Notes under the pieces: generated by a model
Told to the model about the DNA's origin: nothing
The model's input: the letters and a program-made list of their open reading frames with translations, nothing else
The model's database searches: none
Shown here: positions 50,527 through 64,000 of the stretch, in pieces
How positions within the stretch are numbered: the first letter of the stretch is position 1
Layout of the letters: the number at the start of each line of letters is the position of its first letter
Origin: Candidatus Palibaumannia cicadellinicola
GTDB lineage: Bacteria > Pseudomonadota > Gammaproteobacteria > Enterobacterales > Enterobacteriaceae
NCBI RefSeq assembly: GCF_000754265.1
Contig: NZ_CP008985.1
Span: forward strand, 124,001 to 188,000
DNA: 64,000 bases
Reading direction: 5' to 3'
Translations under genes and position numbers: made by a program

Positions 50527-51903
50527 TTAAAATTTTTTGACTGGTCTTTGCCAGTTAACAATAGGAAACTGACGTATTCGGCTAATAATCATTTCATTAG
50601 AAGCTACATCATGTGTAACAGTCGTTCCAGCACCAATAGTAGCTCCATTACCAATAGTCACAGGTGCTACTAATTGACTATCTGAGCCAATAAATACATT
50701 ATCTTCAATGATAGTCTGATGTTTATTCGCACCATCATAGTTACAAGTTATAGTACCAGCTCCAATATTAACTTTTGTACCAATTTGGGCATCACCTAGG
50801 TAGCTTAGGTGTGCAACTTTAGATTCTTTACCAAGAGTTGATTTCTTAATTTCTACAAAATTACCAACATAAGCACCTTCTTGAAGTTGACTACCAGGGC
50901 GTAGATGTGCGAATGGACCAACAGTACTTTGTGCAGCTAAATATGCATCTTCGATAATAGTATAAGGTTTGATCACTACATTATTTCCAATAACAGTATT
51001 GCTAAGAACACAACCAGTACTAATTACTACTTGATTGCCAATCGTAACTTGACCTTGTATTATCACATTAGTATCAATATATACATCATATCCATGCTTA
51101 AGTTCTCCTCGTAGCTCAAATCTGTTAGGATCTGCGATCCTAACACCTGCTAACAATAAACGCTCAGCTTGTTCTTGTTGATAAATACGTTCAAGTTTAG
51201 CTAGTTGTAAGCAATTATTAATACCTTTAATTTCGCTGATTCTCTCAGGATGCACAACGTTAATTTTATGTCCTTCTTTCCAAGCTAGTGTAATAATATC
51301 TGTTAAATAAAACTCTTTCAAAGTATTAGCATTTGTTAATTTAACTATCCAACGCTTTAAGTCGTTGCCACGAGTGACTAAAATACCAGTATTAATTTCA
51401 TTAATTAGTTGTTGTTGTTCATTTGCTTCTTGATGTTCCACAATACCTGTCACTTGTTCATTATCGTATATAATACGTCCATATCCATCTGGATTCTCTA
51501 GCTTTGCTGTTAATAAACTTATACCTTCCTCTGGATAGGCAGCTAAAAGACGTTCTAGTGTATACGGAGAAATTAGTGGAACATCACCATAGAGAATGAG
51601 AACCTTTGCATCATCGTGCAAAACTGGGATTACTTGTTTGACGGCATGTCCAGTACCGTATTGTTCTACCTGTTTTATCCAATTAAGAGAACTTTGCTTT
51701 TCTGTAAGCTGTTGTTGTAATAGTTCACCATTATGACCATATACTAAATAAATATTTGTTGCATTTAATTGCATAGCAGCATCTATTACATACTGTATGA
51801 TTGGTTTGCCTGCTAAAAGATGTAATACTTTTGGTAGATGAGAATACATTCTTGTGCCTTTACCGGCTGCTAGAATGACTACACTTAATTTTCGATTTAA
51901 CAT
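50527..51903 (-). CDS. glmU: Bifunctional GlcNAc-1-P uridyltransferase/GlcN-1-P acetyltransferase
   Basis: Catalyses the last two steps of UDP-GlcNAc synthesis. 458 residues (E. coli 456). The pyrophosphorylase domain has [21 protein letters not shown] and [10 protein letters not shown]; a left-handed beta-helix of hexapeptide repeats follows (about 250-440), with [25 protein letters not shown] and [19 protein letters not shown]. It lies between atpC and glmS, as in E. coli, and feeds peptidoglycan and lipid A synthesis. Confidence 0.96.
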   Translation of the reverse strand: MLNRKLSVVILAAGKGTRMYSHLPKVLHLLAGKPIIQYVIDAAMQLNATNIYLVYGHNGELLQQQLTEKQSSLNWIKQVEQYGTGHAVKQVIPVLHDDAKVLILYGDVPLISPYTLERLLAAYPEEGISLLTAKLENPDGYGRIIYDNEQVTGIVEHQEANEQQQLINEINTGILVTRGNDLKRWIVKLTNANTLKEFYLTDIITLAWKEGHKINVVHPERISEIKGINNCLQLAKLERIYQQEQAERLLLAGVRIADPNRFELRGELKHGYDVYIDTNVIIQGQVTIGNQVVISTGCVLSNTVIGNNVVIKPYTIIEDAYLAAQSTVGPFAHLRPGSQLQEGAYVGNFVEIKKSTLGKESKVAHLSYLGDAQIGTKVNIGAGTITCNYDGANKHQTIIEDNVFIGSDSQLVAPVTIGNGATIGAGTTVTHDVASNEMIISRIRQFPIVNWQRPVKKF

Positions 51904-52036
51904 AACTATTATATTTATTAGATAAACTAAAATAGTTTATTAGGGGAGGGAAACTATTATTTTTCTATATTTAAATAATGTTATTAAGTAATACTAATAA
52001 TAGTTAATATTAAAAAAGTGCATTTATAATAATAAA

Positions 52037-52459
52037 TTACATTACTTTTTTAGTGAGTTTAATCACCCGTAACTTAGCAATTGCTTTAGAAAGTTCGGCA
52101 GAGGCATGAGCATAATTAATATTATTAGATAAGTTCTTCATGTGATCTTTTGCTTTACGTTGTGATTCTATTGCTTTTGCTTCATCAAGATCTTGACCTC
52201 TAATTGCAGTATCCGCTAATACAGTAACATTATTGAACTGAACTTCAAGTATACCACCTGATAGGTAAATATATTCTTCTTGACCATATTCTTTTATGAT
52301 GCGTATCATCCCAGGTTTAATTTGAGTTAACAGAGGTGTATGTCCAGGAAAAATACCTAGTTCACCTTCACTACCAGTAACTTGAATTTTTTCAACTAAA
52401 CCTGAAAATATTTGTTGTTCAGCACTTACCACATCTAAATAATAAGTTTTTACTACCAT
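52037..52459 (-). CDS. atpC: ATP synthase F1 epsilon subunit
   Basis: Central-stalk subunit that couples and inhibits F1. ATG 52459 ([29 protein letters not shown]) gives 140 residues (E. coli 139); in-frame TTG 52480 and ATG 52474 would add residues not in the family. The beta-sandwich ([31 protein letters not shown]) and C-terminal helical hairpin are present. Last gene of the atp operon, 25 bases after atpD with this start. Confidence 0.95.
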   Translation of the reverse strand: MVVKTYYLDVVSAEQQIFSGLVEKIQVTGSEGELGIFPGHTPLLTQIKPGMIRIIKEYGQEEYIYLSGGILEVQFNNVTVLADTAIRGQDLDEAKAIESQRKAKDHMKNLSNNINYAHASAELSKAIAKLRVIKLTKKVM

Positions 52460-52484
52460 AGAAATATTTTTCATCCTCAAAGTA

Positions 52485-53906
<1,422 letters not shown>

Positions 53907-54770
53907 TTAAATAGCTGCTGCTCCTGCAACTATTTCAGTTATTTCTTGAGTGATACTACTTTGTCGAGCATTATTATAAATAATTTTTAGTTCTTTTATA
54001 ATACTACTCCCATTATCAGTAGCCGTTTTCATAGCAATCATTCGTGCTGCTTGTTCGCTCGCAAGATTTTCAACAACACTCTGATAAATTTGTGATTCTA
54101 TATAACGAGATAGTAACGTATCTAATAAGATTTTAGGATCTGGTTCATATAGATAATCCCAGTATTTCATTTTTAAATCGATTTGATCATCAAATGGAAT
54201 CGGTAATATTTGTAATATTTGTGGTATTTGTGACAGTGTGCTAATAAATCTATTACTAACAACATATAGTTTATCTATACGATTTTCAGCATATGCTTGT
54301 AGCATTACTTTTACCGGGCCTATTAGTTCTGAAAGAATTGGATTCGCTCCCATACTAGTAATTTGTGAAACAATGTTACTACTAATTGAATTAAAAAAAC
54401 ATACTGCCTTATAACCGATTAGTGCTAGTTCTGTTTGAATACCTTTTTCACTTGACCGTTTCATATGAGTTAATAGTTTTTTAAATAAGTTAATGTTTAG
54501 ACCACCTGCGAGACCACGATCGGTAGATACGACCAAATAACCTATAGTTTTAATTTCACGTTCATCAAAGTAAAAATGTTTATATTCTAAATTTCCTAAA
54601 GCAAGGTGCCCAATTACTTTACGTATTATTTCTGAATAAGGACGACTAGCTTTCATGCGTTCTTGAGTTTTACGCATTTTTGATGCAGCAACCATTTCCA
54701 TGGCTTTAGTAATTTTTTGTGTATTTTTAATACTAGTGATTTTACTACGTATCTCTTTTGCGCCATTCAT
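53907..54770 (-). CDS. atpG: ATP synthase F1 gamma subunit
   Basis: Rotating shaft of F1. ATG 54770 ([34 protein letters not shown]), preceded by GAGGAT, matches E. coli (MAGAKEIRS) and gives 287 residues; the frame runs five codons further up. The C-terminal helix [21 protein letters not shown] to EIVAGAAAI is conserved. The segment DRGLAGGLN has Ala where E. coli has Cys. Confidence 0.96.
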   Translation of the reverse strand: MNGAKEIRSKITSIKNTQKITKAMEMVAASKMRKTQERMKASRPYSEIIRKVIGHLALGNLEYKHFYFDEREIKTIGYLVVSTDRGLAGGLNINLFKKLLTHMKRSSEKGIQTELALIGYKAVCFFNSISSNIVSQITSMGANPILSELIGPVKVMLQAYAENRIDKLYVVSNRFISTLSQIPQILQILPIPFDDQIDLKMKYWDYLYEPDPKILLDTLLSRYIESQIYQSVVENLASEQAARMIAMKTATDNGSSIIKELKIIYNNARQSSITQEITEIVAGAAAI

Positions 54771-54831
54771 TTCTTTTATCCTCAAGTGTCGCTTACTGTG
54801 AGTTACGTTAGTAATAAGTACATTACTAATA

Positions 54832-56364
54832 CTAGATTGTTTTGAATTTATTAAGAATCATTTTAAACTGATTTGTAATTGAATCGCAGTCATCACCATT
54901 ATTGTTAATTTGTTCCATTAATTCACTTTCCTCACGATTAACATAAGAGATCAGTTCAAATTCAAAAGAGCTTATTTTTGTGAGCTCTATATCTTCTAAA
55001 TATCCCTCTATTGCTGCAAATAGCATTAAAGCTTGTTGTGAAACTGACATGGGTGTATATTGTTTTTGTTTTAATAGTTCTGTTACTTTTTTACCATGAT
55101 TTATCTGTTTACGAGTAGCCTCATCTAAATCAGAAGCAAATTGAGAGAATGCCGCTAATTCACGATACTGTGCTAATGCAGTACGAATACCACTAGATAC
55201 TTTTTTCATAATCTTCGTTTGTGCTGCGCTCCCCACACGAGATACTGAAATACCTGGATTTACAGCGGGACGAAAACCTGCGTTAAATAGATTTGATTCT
55301 AAAAAAATTTGTCCATCAGTAATAGATATTACGTTAGTAGGAACGAAAGCTGATACGTCTCCAGCTTGAGTTTCAATAATTGGTAACGCAGTTAAAGAAC
55401 CAGTTTTGCCTTTTACTTTACCTTTAGTATAGTTTTCAACATAATCAGCATTCACACGCGATGCACGTTCTAGCAGACGAGAATGTAGATAGAACACATC
55501 ACCAGGATATGCTTCACGACCTGGTGGTCGACGTAGTAATAGGGAAATCTGACGATAAGCTATAGCTTGTTTAGATAAATCATCATAAACAATAAGTGCA
55601 CTATCCCCACAATTTCTAAAATATTCACCCATAGTACAACCAGCATATGGCGCTAAATACTGCAGTGCTGCAGAGTCAGAAGCAGTCGCTACTACTACTA
55701 TAGTATGAGCTAATGCATGGTGTTCCTCGAGTTTACGTACTACATTACGAATAGTAGAAGCTTTTTGACCAATAGCTACATAAATACATTTAATACCGCT
55801 GTAGCGCTGGTTTATAATAGTGTCTATAGCTAATGCTGATTTACCTGTTTGACGATCACCGATAATTAGTTCACGCTGACCACGTCCAATAGGTATCATT
55901 GCATCGATAGATTTATAGCCAGTTTGAATTGGTTCATTAATTGATTGACGTTCAATAACTCCTGGCGCAATAGCTTCAACTGCAGCAAAAAAACTATGTT
56001 CTAATGGACCCTTACCATCAATAGGTGTACCAAGAACATTTATTATACGACCTAGTAGACCATAACCCACTGGCACTTCTAAAATACGTCCGGTACATTT
56101 TACTTTCATACCTTCTGTTAAATCTGTATATGGTCCCATTACCACAGCACCAACACAATCTCTTTCTAAATTTAAAGCTATGGCAAAACGGTTATCAGGT
56201 AGTGCTATCATTTCGCCCTGCATTACTTCTGATAATCCATAAATACGAATGATACCATCACTAATAGAAAAAATAGTACCTTCATGATAAATTTCGCTTG
56301 CGATATTAAACTGAGCAATACGTTGTTTGATTAGTTGGCTAATTTCTGTGGAATGCAATTGCAT
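54832..56364 (-). CDS. atpA: ATP synthase F1 alpha subunit
   Basis: Non-catalytic nucleotide-binding subunit of F1. ATG 56364 ([19 protein letters not shown]) matches E. coli MQLNSTEISELIKQR and gives 510 residues (E. coli 513). Walker [59 protein letters not shown] and the alpha/beta signature [17 protein letters not shown] are intact. The extreme C-terminus (from about 480) is more diverged. Confidence 0.97.
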   Translation of the reverse strand: MQLHSTEISQLIKQRIAQFNIASEIYHEGTIFSISDGIIRIYGLSEVMQGEMIALPDNRFAIALNLERDCVGAVVMGPYTDLTEGMKVKCTGRILEVPVGYGLLGRIINVLGTPIDGKGPLEHSFFAAVEAIAPGVIERQSINEPIQTGYKSIDAMIPIGRGQRELIIGDRQTGKSALAIDTIINQRYSGIKCIYVAIGQKASTIRNVVRKLEEHHALAHTIVVVATASDSAALQYLAPYAGCTMGEYFRNCGDSALIVYDDLSKQAIAYRQISLLLRRPPGREAYPGDVFYLHSRLLERASRVNADYVENYTKGKVKGKTGSLTALPIIETQAGDVSAFVPTNVISITDGQIFLESNLFNAGFRPAVNPGISVSRVGSAAQTKIMKKVSSGIRTALAQYRELAAFSQFASDLDEATRKQINHGKKVTELLKQKQYTPMSVSQQALMLFAAIEGYLEDIELTKISSFEFELISYVNREESELMEQINNNGDDCDSITNQFKMILNKFKTI

Positions 56365-56385
56365 GTTCCGTCTCACTTCTATTTA

Positions 56386-56922
56386 TCATATGGATAGAGA
56401 TCTGGTAAGGCGTTCTAGACGACCCCGTATACTGCCATCTATAACCATATCATTAATTCGAATTATGATTCCTGCCATTACTGATCGATCTATTTTACAA
56501 TTCAGTGTAATTTTACGTGATATACGTTGTTCTAGAGCTGTAGTGATTTTCGTTATTTGTGCTTGATTTAATCTATGAATAGAAATCAATTCGACTTCTA
56601 CTGCTAATTCATATTGAGTACGCAAATTAATAAAATTTTGAAATACATATGGTAATACTATTAGGCGTTTATTCTGAGCCATTATTTTAATTAAATTTTG
56701 ACCATAAATATTCAATTGATCGCCGCAAACAGAGATAAAAATTTTTGCTAATTGTACGTCTAAAATTACTTTATTAGCTAATAGCTTCTTTATATCTTTA
56801 TTATTGCTTACTTCAGCAGAAAATAATAACATTGATTGCCAAGATTCTATTTTTTTATGCTCAACAGCAAAATCAAACGCTGCTTTTGCGTAAGGATGAG
56901 CTATCGTTATAAATTCAGACAT
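56386..56922 (-). CDS. atpH: ATP synthase F1 delta subunit
   Basis: Peripheral-stalk subunit tying F1 to the b dimer. 178 residues (E. coli 177), starting [29 protein letters not shown], the typical OSCP/delta N-terminus, and ending with [18 protein letters not shown], the conserved C-terminal signature. Five bases separate it from atpF, 21 from atpA. Confidence 0.95.
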   Translation of the reverse strand: MSEFITIAHPYAKAAFDFAVEHKKIESWQSMLLFSAEVSNNKDIKKLLANKVILDVQLAKIFISVCGDQLNIYGQNLIKIMAQNKRLIVLPYVFQNFINLRTQYELAVEVELISIHRLNQAQITKITTALEQRISRKITLNCKIDRSVMAGIIIRINDMVIDGSIRGRLERLTRSLSI

Positions 56923-56927
56923 TGATT

Positions 56928-57407
56928 CTACTCAATTGAAATTTCTGTGATAATTTTATCAACAATTTTGCTATGTATTGTCTTATCTATTGAATGTTCA
57001 ATTATTTTTTCTGCACTTATTAAAGCTAACATACAGATTTGTGTACGTAGCTCTTCATACATTTTTTTTCTTTCAGTATTTATTTGTATTTGTGTTTGTT
57101 CGAGTATATTTTGACATTGAATTTCAGCTTCAACTTTAGCTTGACTAATGAGTGCAATTTTATGTTGATTTGCTTCTTCAATAATTTCTTGTGCTTTAAC
57201 TTTTACTTGTCTTAAATAATCTGTAGCTTGAACTTGAGCAATCTCTAAATCTTTTTTCGCATTTTCTACAAATATTAGACTTTCTGTAATATCATTTTGA
57301 CGTTTTTCTACTGCAGAAATAAGCGGTGGCCATACATATTTCATACAAAATAAAACAAAGATAGTAAAAGCTATAGCCTGACCCAAAATAGTTGCATTTA
57401 AATTCAT
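56928..57407 (-). CDS. atpF: ATP synthase Fo subunit b
   Basis: Peripheral stalk of Fo, a dimer with one membrane anchor per chain. ATG 57407 ([37 protein letters not shown]) matches E. coli; the frame extends seven codons upstream. The N-terminal membrane helix is followed by a long charged coiled coil (about 35-150). 159 residues (E. coli 156). Confidence 0.96.
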   Translation of the reverse strand: MNLNATILGQAIAFTIFVLFCMKYVWPPLISAVEKRQNDITESLIFVENAKKDLEIAQVQATDYLRQVKVKAQEIIEEANQHKIALISQAKVEAEIQCQNILEQTQIQINTERKKMYEELRTQICMLALISAEKIIEHSIDKTIHSKIVDKIITEISIE

Positions 57408-57450
57408 ATCAAACGGTTTCTCATGCAAGTTAATGATTGTAAGTTAAATA

Positions 57451-57714
<264 letters not shown>

Positions 57715-57767
57715 TTAAGGAATTTTATATAATTTGCGTAATATTAAATATATTACGAAGATAATGT

Positions 57768-58604
<837 letters not shown>

Positions 58605-58852
58605 TTACCTAAGATTAGTAGTATATACAAAAACCAATAAATTAAACTAGTACAAAATATATAAATTATACGGATAAATACAATAATCTCAATAGATCAG
58701 TAACAAATATAGCTCAATATTATTTAATACTTTAAACAATTAATAAATTGCTAAATTAATATATAATATAATAAATAATTAATTTATGAAAATACATTGA
58801 TATAGATTTTGATCTATTCCTAATATATTTATTATTTTTAATATTAAAGTTG

Positions 58853-60745
58853 TTAATTATTATTAACAAATAATAATCCCCGTTTTTTTAACCATATGAG
58901 TAAAATAGAAATAGCAGTTGGTGTAATACCAGAAATCCGTGATGCTTGCCCAATAGAACTAGGTTTATAATTATTTAATTTACATATTACTTCTTTAGAT
59001 AAACTAGAAATTATATTATAATCAATATTATTAGGTAATAATGTTTTCTCATGACGTAACTGACGCAAGATATCTTCTTGTTGCCGAGTAATATAGCCTT
59101 CATATTTAATCTGTATTTCAATTTGTTCTGTTACTTGGTCATTATCTAATACTGGACCAAAAGTTGGTAAGTTGGTTAGTAACTTATAATTAATTTCTGG
59201 TCGCCGAAGTAATTCTTCACCGTTAATTTTATTTATTAAAGGTTTTTTTAATAATAAATTGAGCTTTTCTATGTCTTTTGTGTTAGGGTATATTGAAATA
59301 TTACGTAATCTTTGGCGTTCTAATTCAATCTGTTCTCGTTTAACACAAAAATGTTTCCACCGTACGTCATTTACTAAACCAAGTTTACGTCCAATTTCAG
59401 TAAGACGGATATCTGCGTTATCTTCACGTAAAGAAAGTCGATATTCTGCACGAGAAGTAAACATACGATATGGTTCATTAGTCCCTAATAAACAAAGATC
59501 ATCAATTAATACTCCAAGATATGCTTCGCTTCGAGATGGTGACCAACTTTCTTGCTCTTTAGCTTGTAGAGCAGCGTTAATTCCAGCAAGTAAACCTTGA
59601 GCAGCCGCTTCTTCATAACCTGTTGTGCCATTTATCTGTCCGGCAAAAAAGAGATTATTAATAATTTTACTTTCTAATGTAAGTTTCAAATCACGTGGAT
59701 CAAAAAAATCATACTCGATTGCATAACCAGGATGCGTAATTTGGGCGTTTTCTAAGCCTTTGATTGATTGAATCATTTTGATTTGAATATCTAATGGTAA
59801 ACTAGTAGAAATACCATTGGGATAAATTTCTTGACTTGTTAATCCTTCGGGTTCAAGAAAAATTTGATGTGCATTACGATCAGAAAAATTTATTACTTTA
59901 TCTTCAATAGAAGGACAATAACGTGGCCCTATACTTCCTATTAGTCCAGTATATATTGGACTATAGTGTAAGTTTTTTCTAATAATTTCATGTGTATAAT
60001 TATTAGTATATGTTATATAACAAGGTACTTGACGTGGATGTTGATTAATAGATCCTATAAAAGAAAATACTGGTAGAGGATGATCACTATGTTGTGTAGC
60101 TAATATATTAAAATTAATACTACATGCATTAATTCTAGGTGGTGTTCCAGTTTTGAGACGCTTTACTCTTAATGGTAATTCTCTTAGCTTATTGGAAAGT
60201 TTAATTGATGATGGATCTCCTGCACGACCAGCACTATAACAATTTAAACCAATATGAATTTGACCATTGAGAAAAGTACCAACAGTCAGTACTACTGCTC
60301 TTGCATAAAACTTTAATCCTAATTGTGTTATTACACCAATTATATGATTGTTTTTAATTATTAAATTTTCTACTGGTTGTTCAATTATTATTAAATTTTG
60401 CTGATTTTTTAAGAGGGTACGTATTGCTTTACGATAAAGTGTTCTATCTGCTTGTGCTCGTGTTGCTCTAACTGCTGGTCCTTTACTAGCATTGAGTCTT
60501 CTAAACTGAATACCAGCATGGTCAATAGCTTGAGCCATGATACCACCCATAGCATCAATTTCTTTCGTTAAATGTCCTTTTCCAATACCACCTATAGCAG
60601 GATTACAAGACATTTCTCCTAATTTTTTAATATTATGTGTTAATAGTAAGGTTTTACAACCTATTTGTGCTGATGCTACCGCTGCTTCTGTACCTGCATG
60701 GCCTCCACCAACAATAATAATATCAAAATTATCTCGATTTAACAT
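58853..60745 (-). CDS. mnmG: tRNA uridine 5-carboxymethylaminomethyl modification enzyme MnmG (GidA)
   Basis: FAD-dependent partner of MnmE. 630 residues (E. coli 629). The dinucleotide-binding motif [20 protein letters not shown], the catalytic cysteine region [27 protein letters not shown] with the second cysteine, and the C-terminal helical domain ([30 protein letters not shown]) are intact. In many enterobacteria oriC lies just upstream of mnmG; here ygfZ follows after 82 bases and no DnaA boxes are seen in that gap. Confidence 0.96.
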   Translation of the reverse strand: MLNRDNFDIIIVGGGHAGTEAAVASAQIGCKTLLLTHNIKKLGEMSCNPAIGGIGKGHLTKEIDAMGGIMAQAIDHAGIQFRRLNASKGPAVRATRAQADRTLYRKAIRTLLKNQQNLIIIEQPVENLIIKNNHIIGVITQLGLKFYARAVVLTVGTFLNGQIHIGLNCYSAGRAGDPSSIKLSNKLRELPLRVKRLKTGTPPRINACSINFNILATQHSDHPLPVFSFIGSINQHPRQVPCYITYTNNYTHEIIRKNLHYSPIYTGLIGSIGPRYCPSIEDKVINFSDRNAHQIFLEPEGLTSQEIYPNGISTSLPLDIQIKMIQSIKGLENAQITHPGYAIEYDFFDPRDLKLTLESKIINNLFFAGQINGTTGYEEAAAQGLLAGINAALQAKEQESWSPSRSEAYLGVLIDDLCLLGTNEPYRMFTSRAEYRLSLREDNADIRLTEIGRKLGLVNDVRWKHFCVKREQIELERQRLRNISIYPNTKDIEKLNLLLKKPLINKINGEELLRRPEINYKLLTNLPTFGPVLDNDQVTEQIEIQIKYEGYITRQQEDILRQLRHEKTLLPNNIDYNIISSLSKEVICKLNNYKPSSIGQASRISGITPTAISILLIWLKKRGLLFVNNN

Positions 60746-60827
60746 GATAAAACCTTTGAATATATTAGCTTAATGTTATTAACATAATATATTTAAATAA
60801 AAATTTAAAATAATAGCAAATATTTTT

Positions 60828-61802
60828 TTATAATGTTTTATAAAATAATGGATAAATATTAAGTAAACTATTATTGTCTTCTCGTACTCTAAGTAAACTA
60901 TCTATCTCTAAATCATTATTTAGTACTGCTTGTACCCATATTTTTTGATTGGCCATTTGACACGCTGCTAAAATGATACCAGTACAACGCCAATGGTTTC
61001 CAATTTTGATTTCTAAGGATTCACCAGTTACGGGAATATTACTAGCATTACCTATTAAAAAATAAAGTTTTTGTTTATTCATACCACGATATTTAGTACG
61101 CGCTATAACTTCTTGGCCAACGTAACATCCTTTATTAAAATCAATACCACCTAATAATTCTAAATTTACTGCTTGTGGTATTAATCGTGTACTTGTAACG
61201 TCATCAATAATAGGATAACCAGCTTCAATATCTAATGCTAACCACTGTTTACTATTATTTATCTGTGCTTTACCAGTAAGTACATGCAGTAAATAATTAC
61301 GTACCACATGTGTCGTAATTAGTAAAAAACGATGTTTTGGCTGACTAAAATATATGATAGTAGTATCAGTGTAATGTATTACAGGACATAAAATATTTGG
61401 TAACCTAGCAAAAAACTGATTTAATGTTTCTTGAGCTTGAAAACCTGCGATTCCAAGTAGCACTACATTATCATTAGCTGTAATAGTTACTTTTGAAAAC
61501 ACTGCATATTTTTTGAGTATTTCTAACTGACGATCACGTACACTACTTCGGATTATCAGCGATAATTGATCTAAATGATAAAATATACGAATAGTGCTAT
61601 ACATTTTTCCTTGAGCGTTGCAATGAGCAGCAAAAATATATTGATTTGAATTCAGAGATACTATATTACAGGTTAATTGTCCCTGTAAGTACTTAATACT
61701 ATCTATACCATTTATAGTAATTAACGTCCATTCTTCCAGAAAGATAATTGTTAACGGTAAATCATTAGATGATAATGGTATGGGAATATTAGAATTAGAC
61801 AT
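60828..61802 (-). CDS. ygfZ: Folate-binding iron-sulfur cluster protein YgfZ
   Basis: A GcvT-like tetrahydrofolate-binding protein that supports Fe-S cluster enzymes. ATG 61802 (MSNSNIPIPLSSNDLPLTI) gives 324 residues (E. coli 326); the frame extends 25 hydrophobic codons further without similarity. The family motif with its essential cysteine, GIDFNKGCYVGQEVIARTKYRG, is intact, as are LQGQLTCNI and HCNAQGKM. It is divergent from recJ. In E. coli ygfZ and recJ lie in the same chromosomal region. Confidence 0.93.
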   Translation of the reverse strand: MSNSNIPIPLSSNDLPLTIIFLEEWTLITINGIDSIKYLQGQLTCNIVSLNSNQYIFAAHCNAQGKMYSTIRIFYHLDQLSLIIRSSVRDRQLEILKKYAVFSKVTITANDNVVLLGIAGFQAQETLNQFFARLPNILCPVIHYTDTTIIYFSQPKHRFLLITTHVVRNYLLHVLTGKAQINNSKQWLALDIEAGYPIIDDVTSTRLIPQAVNLELLGGIDFNKGCYVGQEVIARTKYRGMNKQKLYFLIGNASNIPVTGESLEIKIGNHWRCTGIILAACQMANQKIWVQAVLNNDLEIDSLLRVREDNNSLLNIYPLFYKTL

Positions 61803-62178
61803 AAAATACATAATATTGTTTTTGACTAAAGAATATGATCTAATGATCATAGCAAATACAATTTGTAATAAAAACAATACTTTATTAAAATTGTGTAGAA
61901 AATATTCATATATATTAAAATTTAAATGTCATACGATAACATCGTGTTAATATCAACAAAAGCTTAATAATCTTACTAAAATAAGTTATAATAATAAATA
62001 TATTTAATAAGGTTTAATATTAAATATATAATCATATCTAAAATAATTATACATAATCCAACTAAAGTCAATATTTCCAATAAAAGTAATATGTGTAATC
62101 AAATCATGAGATTATACTTAAATGTAATACAATTTTAAGTAATGATTAATCGATTCAAAATTCAATGTAATAATAATT
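61803..62178. other. Divergent promoter region between ygfZ and recJ
   Basis: About 376 extremely AT-rich bases with no gene recognised and no tRNA-like structure. It must contain the start signals of both ygfZ and recJ; several TATAAT-like runs are present but in such composition they are not diagnostic. Confidence 0.5.
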
Positions 62179-63915
62179 ATGACTCAATTACGTCGTAGAA
62201 CACTGGGAAATCTTTCATTATTAGCTAAAACAAACATACCGCTATTATTAAAACGTCTATATATTCAACGCGGTATTAAACATCCAAGTGAATTAGTGTT
62301 AAGTACTTCTAATTTACTTACTTATTCTCAATTAACTGGAGTACATAAAGCGGTAACGCTTTTAGCAAAAGCGATATTTACTAATCTAAAAATTATTATA
62401 GTAGGAGATTTTGATACTGATGGTGCTACTAGCATTGCTTTAGTTATGATTGCGTTAAAAACTATGGGCGCAAAAAATATTAGTTTTTTAGTACCTAATC
62501 GTTTTGAAGAACATTATGGTCTTACTACTAAAATCGTAGAGCAAGCTTTAGCTTTTGGTGCTCAAATGATTTTAACAGTTGATAATGGTATTTCTGCTTA
62601 TGATGGAATTAATCTAGCTTATTCTAAAAATATTCCAGTATTAGTTACTGATCATCATTTACCTAGTAATATTTTACCGCCAGCTGCAGCCATTGTGAAT
62701 CCTCATTTAAAATCTTGTCATTTTCAATCAAAAAATTTAGCAGGTGTTGGAGTAGCTTTTTATCTAATGCTTGCACTACGTGCCAACTTATATCAAAAAG
62801 GCTGGTTTAGTAATCAGAAAATAGCTGTACCTAAATTAGCAAAATTATTAGATTTAGTTGCATTAGGAACGATAGCTGATATGGTTCCATTAGATTTTAA
62901 TAATCGTATTTTAGTATATCAAGGAATTAGCAGAATTAGGTCTGGTTACTGTTGTATTGGTATTCGTGTTTTAGCTGAGATTGCTCATATTAATTTAGCT
63001 AACTTATGTGCAAGTGATTTAGGTTTTTATCTTGGGCCATATTTAAATGCGGCTGGACGGTTAAAGGATATGTCGTTAGGAGTAAATTTACTACTTAGCA
63101 ATAATTTATTACAGGCTCGTATGCTTGCCAAAAAGTTAGATATTCTTAATAAAACTAGGCGTCAAATTGAATATAGAATGAAAATTCAAGCATTAGAATT
63201 ATGTAAGAAAACCGTACAAAATCAAGGTAAGATGCCATTAGGCTTATCTATTTATCACCATCAATGGCATCAAGGTGTAATAGGTATTTTAGCTTCAAAA
63301 CTTAAAGAACATTTTCATAGACCTGTAATTATTTTTGCTCCTACTAGTAATGGTTTATTAAAAGGTTCTTGTCGTTCAATTGTTGGTTTACATATATATG
63401 ATGTACTACACAAATTAAATTCTTTATATCCTGGCATGATTTTAACATTTGGTGGTCATGCTATGGCTGCTGGTTTAACTTTAAAAGAAATTCAGTTCCA
63501 TACTTTTAGCTATCGTTTTAATAATCTGATTCAACAACTTATCATACCATCAATGCTAGATAAGATCATTTGGTCAGACGGTGAATTATCAAGTAAAGAG
63601 TTATCTATTGTTACAGCTGAAATCTTACAAAATGGAGGACCATGGGGAGAAGCATTTCCATATCCATTATTTGATGGCAAGTTTACTATTATTAATCAAA
63701 GATTATTAAATAAAAAACATTTAAAATTAAAAATAAAACATATTTCTAACGGACCAATAATAGATGGAATTATGTTTAATACTAATACTTTAATATTTCC
63801 TAATAATAAACAAAACATCGTTCAATTAGCTTATAAGCTGAATATTAATAAATATTATGGTACTAGTCGTTTAGAATTATTAATTGAACATATATGGTCA
63901 TGTAATAAATTTTAA
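62179..63915 (+). CDS. recJ: Single-stranded-DNA-specific exonuclease RecJ
   Basis: 5'-3' exonuclease of mismatch repair, base excision repair and RecF-type recombination. 578 residues (E. coli 577). DHH-family motifs are intact: VGDFDTDGATS, TVDNGIS, VTDHHLPSN, ALGTIADMVPLD and the DHHA1 motif FGGHAMAAGL. LKGSCRSI replaces the E. coli LKGSGRSI. RecJ is kept although recF and recR are missing from their usual sites in this window. The codons are very AT-rich. Confidence 0.96.
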   Translation: MTQLRRRTLGNLSLLAKTNIPLLLKRLYIQRGIKHPSELVLSTSNLLTYSQLTGVHKAVTLLAKAIFTNLKIIIVGDFDTDGATSIALVMIALKTMGAKNISFLVPNRFEEHYGLTTKIVEQALAFGAQMILTVDNGISAYDGINLAYSKNIPVLVTDHHLPSNILPPAAAIVNPHLKSCHFQSKNLAGVGVAFYLMLALRANLYQKGWFSNQKIAVPKLAKLLDLVALGTIADMVPLDFNNRILVYQGISRIRSGYCCIGIRVLAEIAHINLANLCASDLGFYLGPYLNAAGRLKDMSLGVNLLLSNNLLQARMLAKKLDILNKTRRQIEYRMKIQALELCKKTVQNQGKMPLGLSIYHHQWHQGVIGILASKLKEHFHRPVIIFAPTSNGLLKGSCRSIVGLHIYDVLHKLNSLYPGMILTFGGHAMAAGLTLKEIQFHTFSYRFNNLIQQLIIPSMLDKIIWSDGELSSKELSIVTAEILQNGGPWGEAFPYPLFDGKFTIINQRLLNKKHLKLKIKHISNGPIIDGIMFNTNTLIFPNNKQNIVQLAYKLNINKYYGTSRLELLIEHIWSCNKF

Positions 63916-63989
63916 TTATTTGAATATATATTGCTATATTTTTAACAAATTAACAGTAACTTATTATTTTTATGGAATAAAACACATAT

Positions 63990-64000
63990 ATGATGGAAAA
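63990..64000 (+). CDS. Possible start of the next gene (cut by window end)
   Basis: ATGATGGAAAA at the window end could open a gene downstream of recJ, where E. coli has prfB and lysS. Too little is present to name it, and the preceding 74 bases are AT-rich without a clear ribosome site. Confidence 0.15.

Overview
The window is a stretch of a reduced, AT-rich gammaproteobacterial chromosome. Every recognisable protein is closest, from memory, to its Escherichia coli counterpart, and genes occur in E. coli-like blocks (pal-cpoB-nadA; yjcE/ssb/gltP; gmk-rpoZ-spoT-recG; dnaX-ybaB-htpG-adk; lpxH-purE-purK/cysS/folD/argU; cyaA-dapF-yigB-uvrD-corA; gyrB-dnaN-dnaA/rpmH-rnpA-yidD-yidC-mnmE; atpBEFHAGDC-glmU-glmS; mnmG; ygfZ; recJ). 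Between the blocks many E. coli genes are missing (trmH, recR, ppiB, xerC, recF, atpI, rsmG) and several survivors are shortened. No insertion sequence, phage, CRISPR or rRNA was seen. This is the picture of an obligate insect endosymbiont of the Enterobacterales, for example a Baumannia- or Blochmannia-like lineage; the species is inferred, not proven.

Layout: 1-5.5 kb, envelope (pal, cpoB), NAD synthesis (nadA), tRNA-Ile lysidine synthase (tilS) and a Na+/H+ antiporter (yjcE). 6-11.3 kb, a metal-type ABC importer without a visible binding protein, ssb, gltP and a MarR-family regulator. 11.5-25.3 kb, nucleotide and stringent-response genes, recG, engB, polA, dnaX, ybaB, htpG, adk. 25.3-30.5 kb, purK/purE, lpxH, cysS, folD and one tRNA-Arg(UCU). 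30.6-39.2 kb, a truncated membrane sensor, a half-length cyaA, dapF, yigB, uvrD, corA and an AI-2E-family membrane protein. 39.2-48.5 kb, the gyrB-dnaN-dnaA cluster facing rpmH-rnpA-yidD-yidC-mnmE. 48.5-58.6 kb, glmS, glmU and a complete F1Fo ATP synthase operon lacking atpI. 58.8-64 kb, mnmG, ygfZ and recJ.

No new multi-gene system was found. The most interesting signals are erosion of individual functions while genes remain open: PolA has lost three of its four proofreading carboxylates, SpoT ends early with a frameshifted remnant behind it, CyaA keeps only its catalytic half, UvrD lacks its C-terminal tail, L34 has run on into rnpA, and the DnaA P-loop is atypical. Against this, some regulation seems preserved: a sigma-32-type promoter before htpG, a DnaA box upstream of dnaA, a TTG start for cyaA and an A-run in dnaX that could still give a short gamma form. 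Base composition drifts from near-balanced at the left to very AT-rich at the right.
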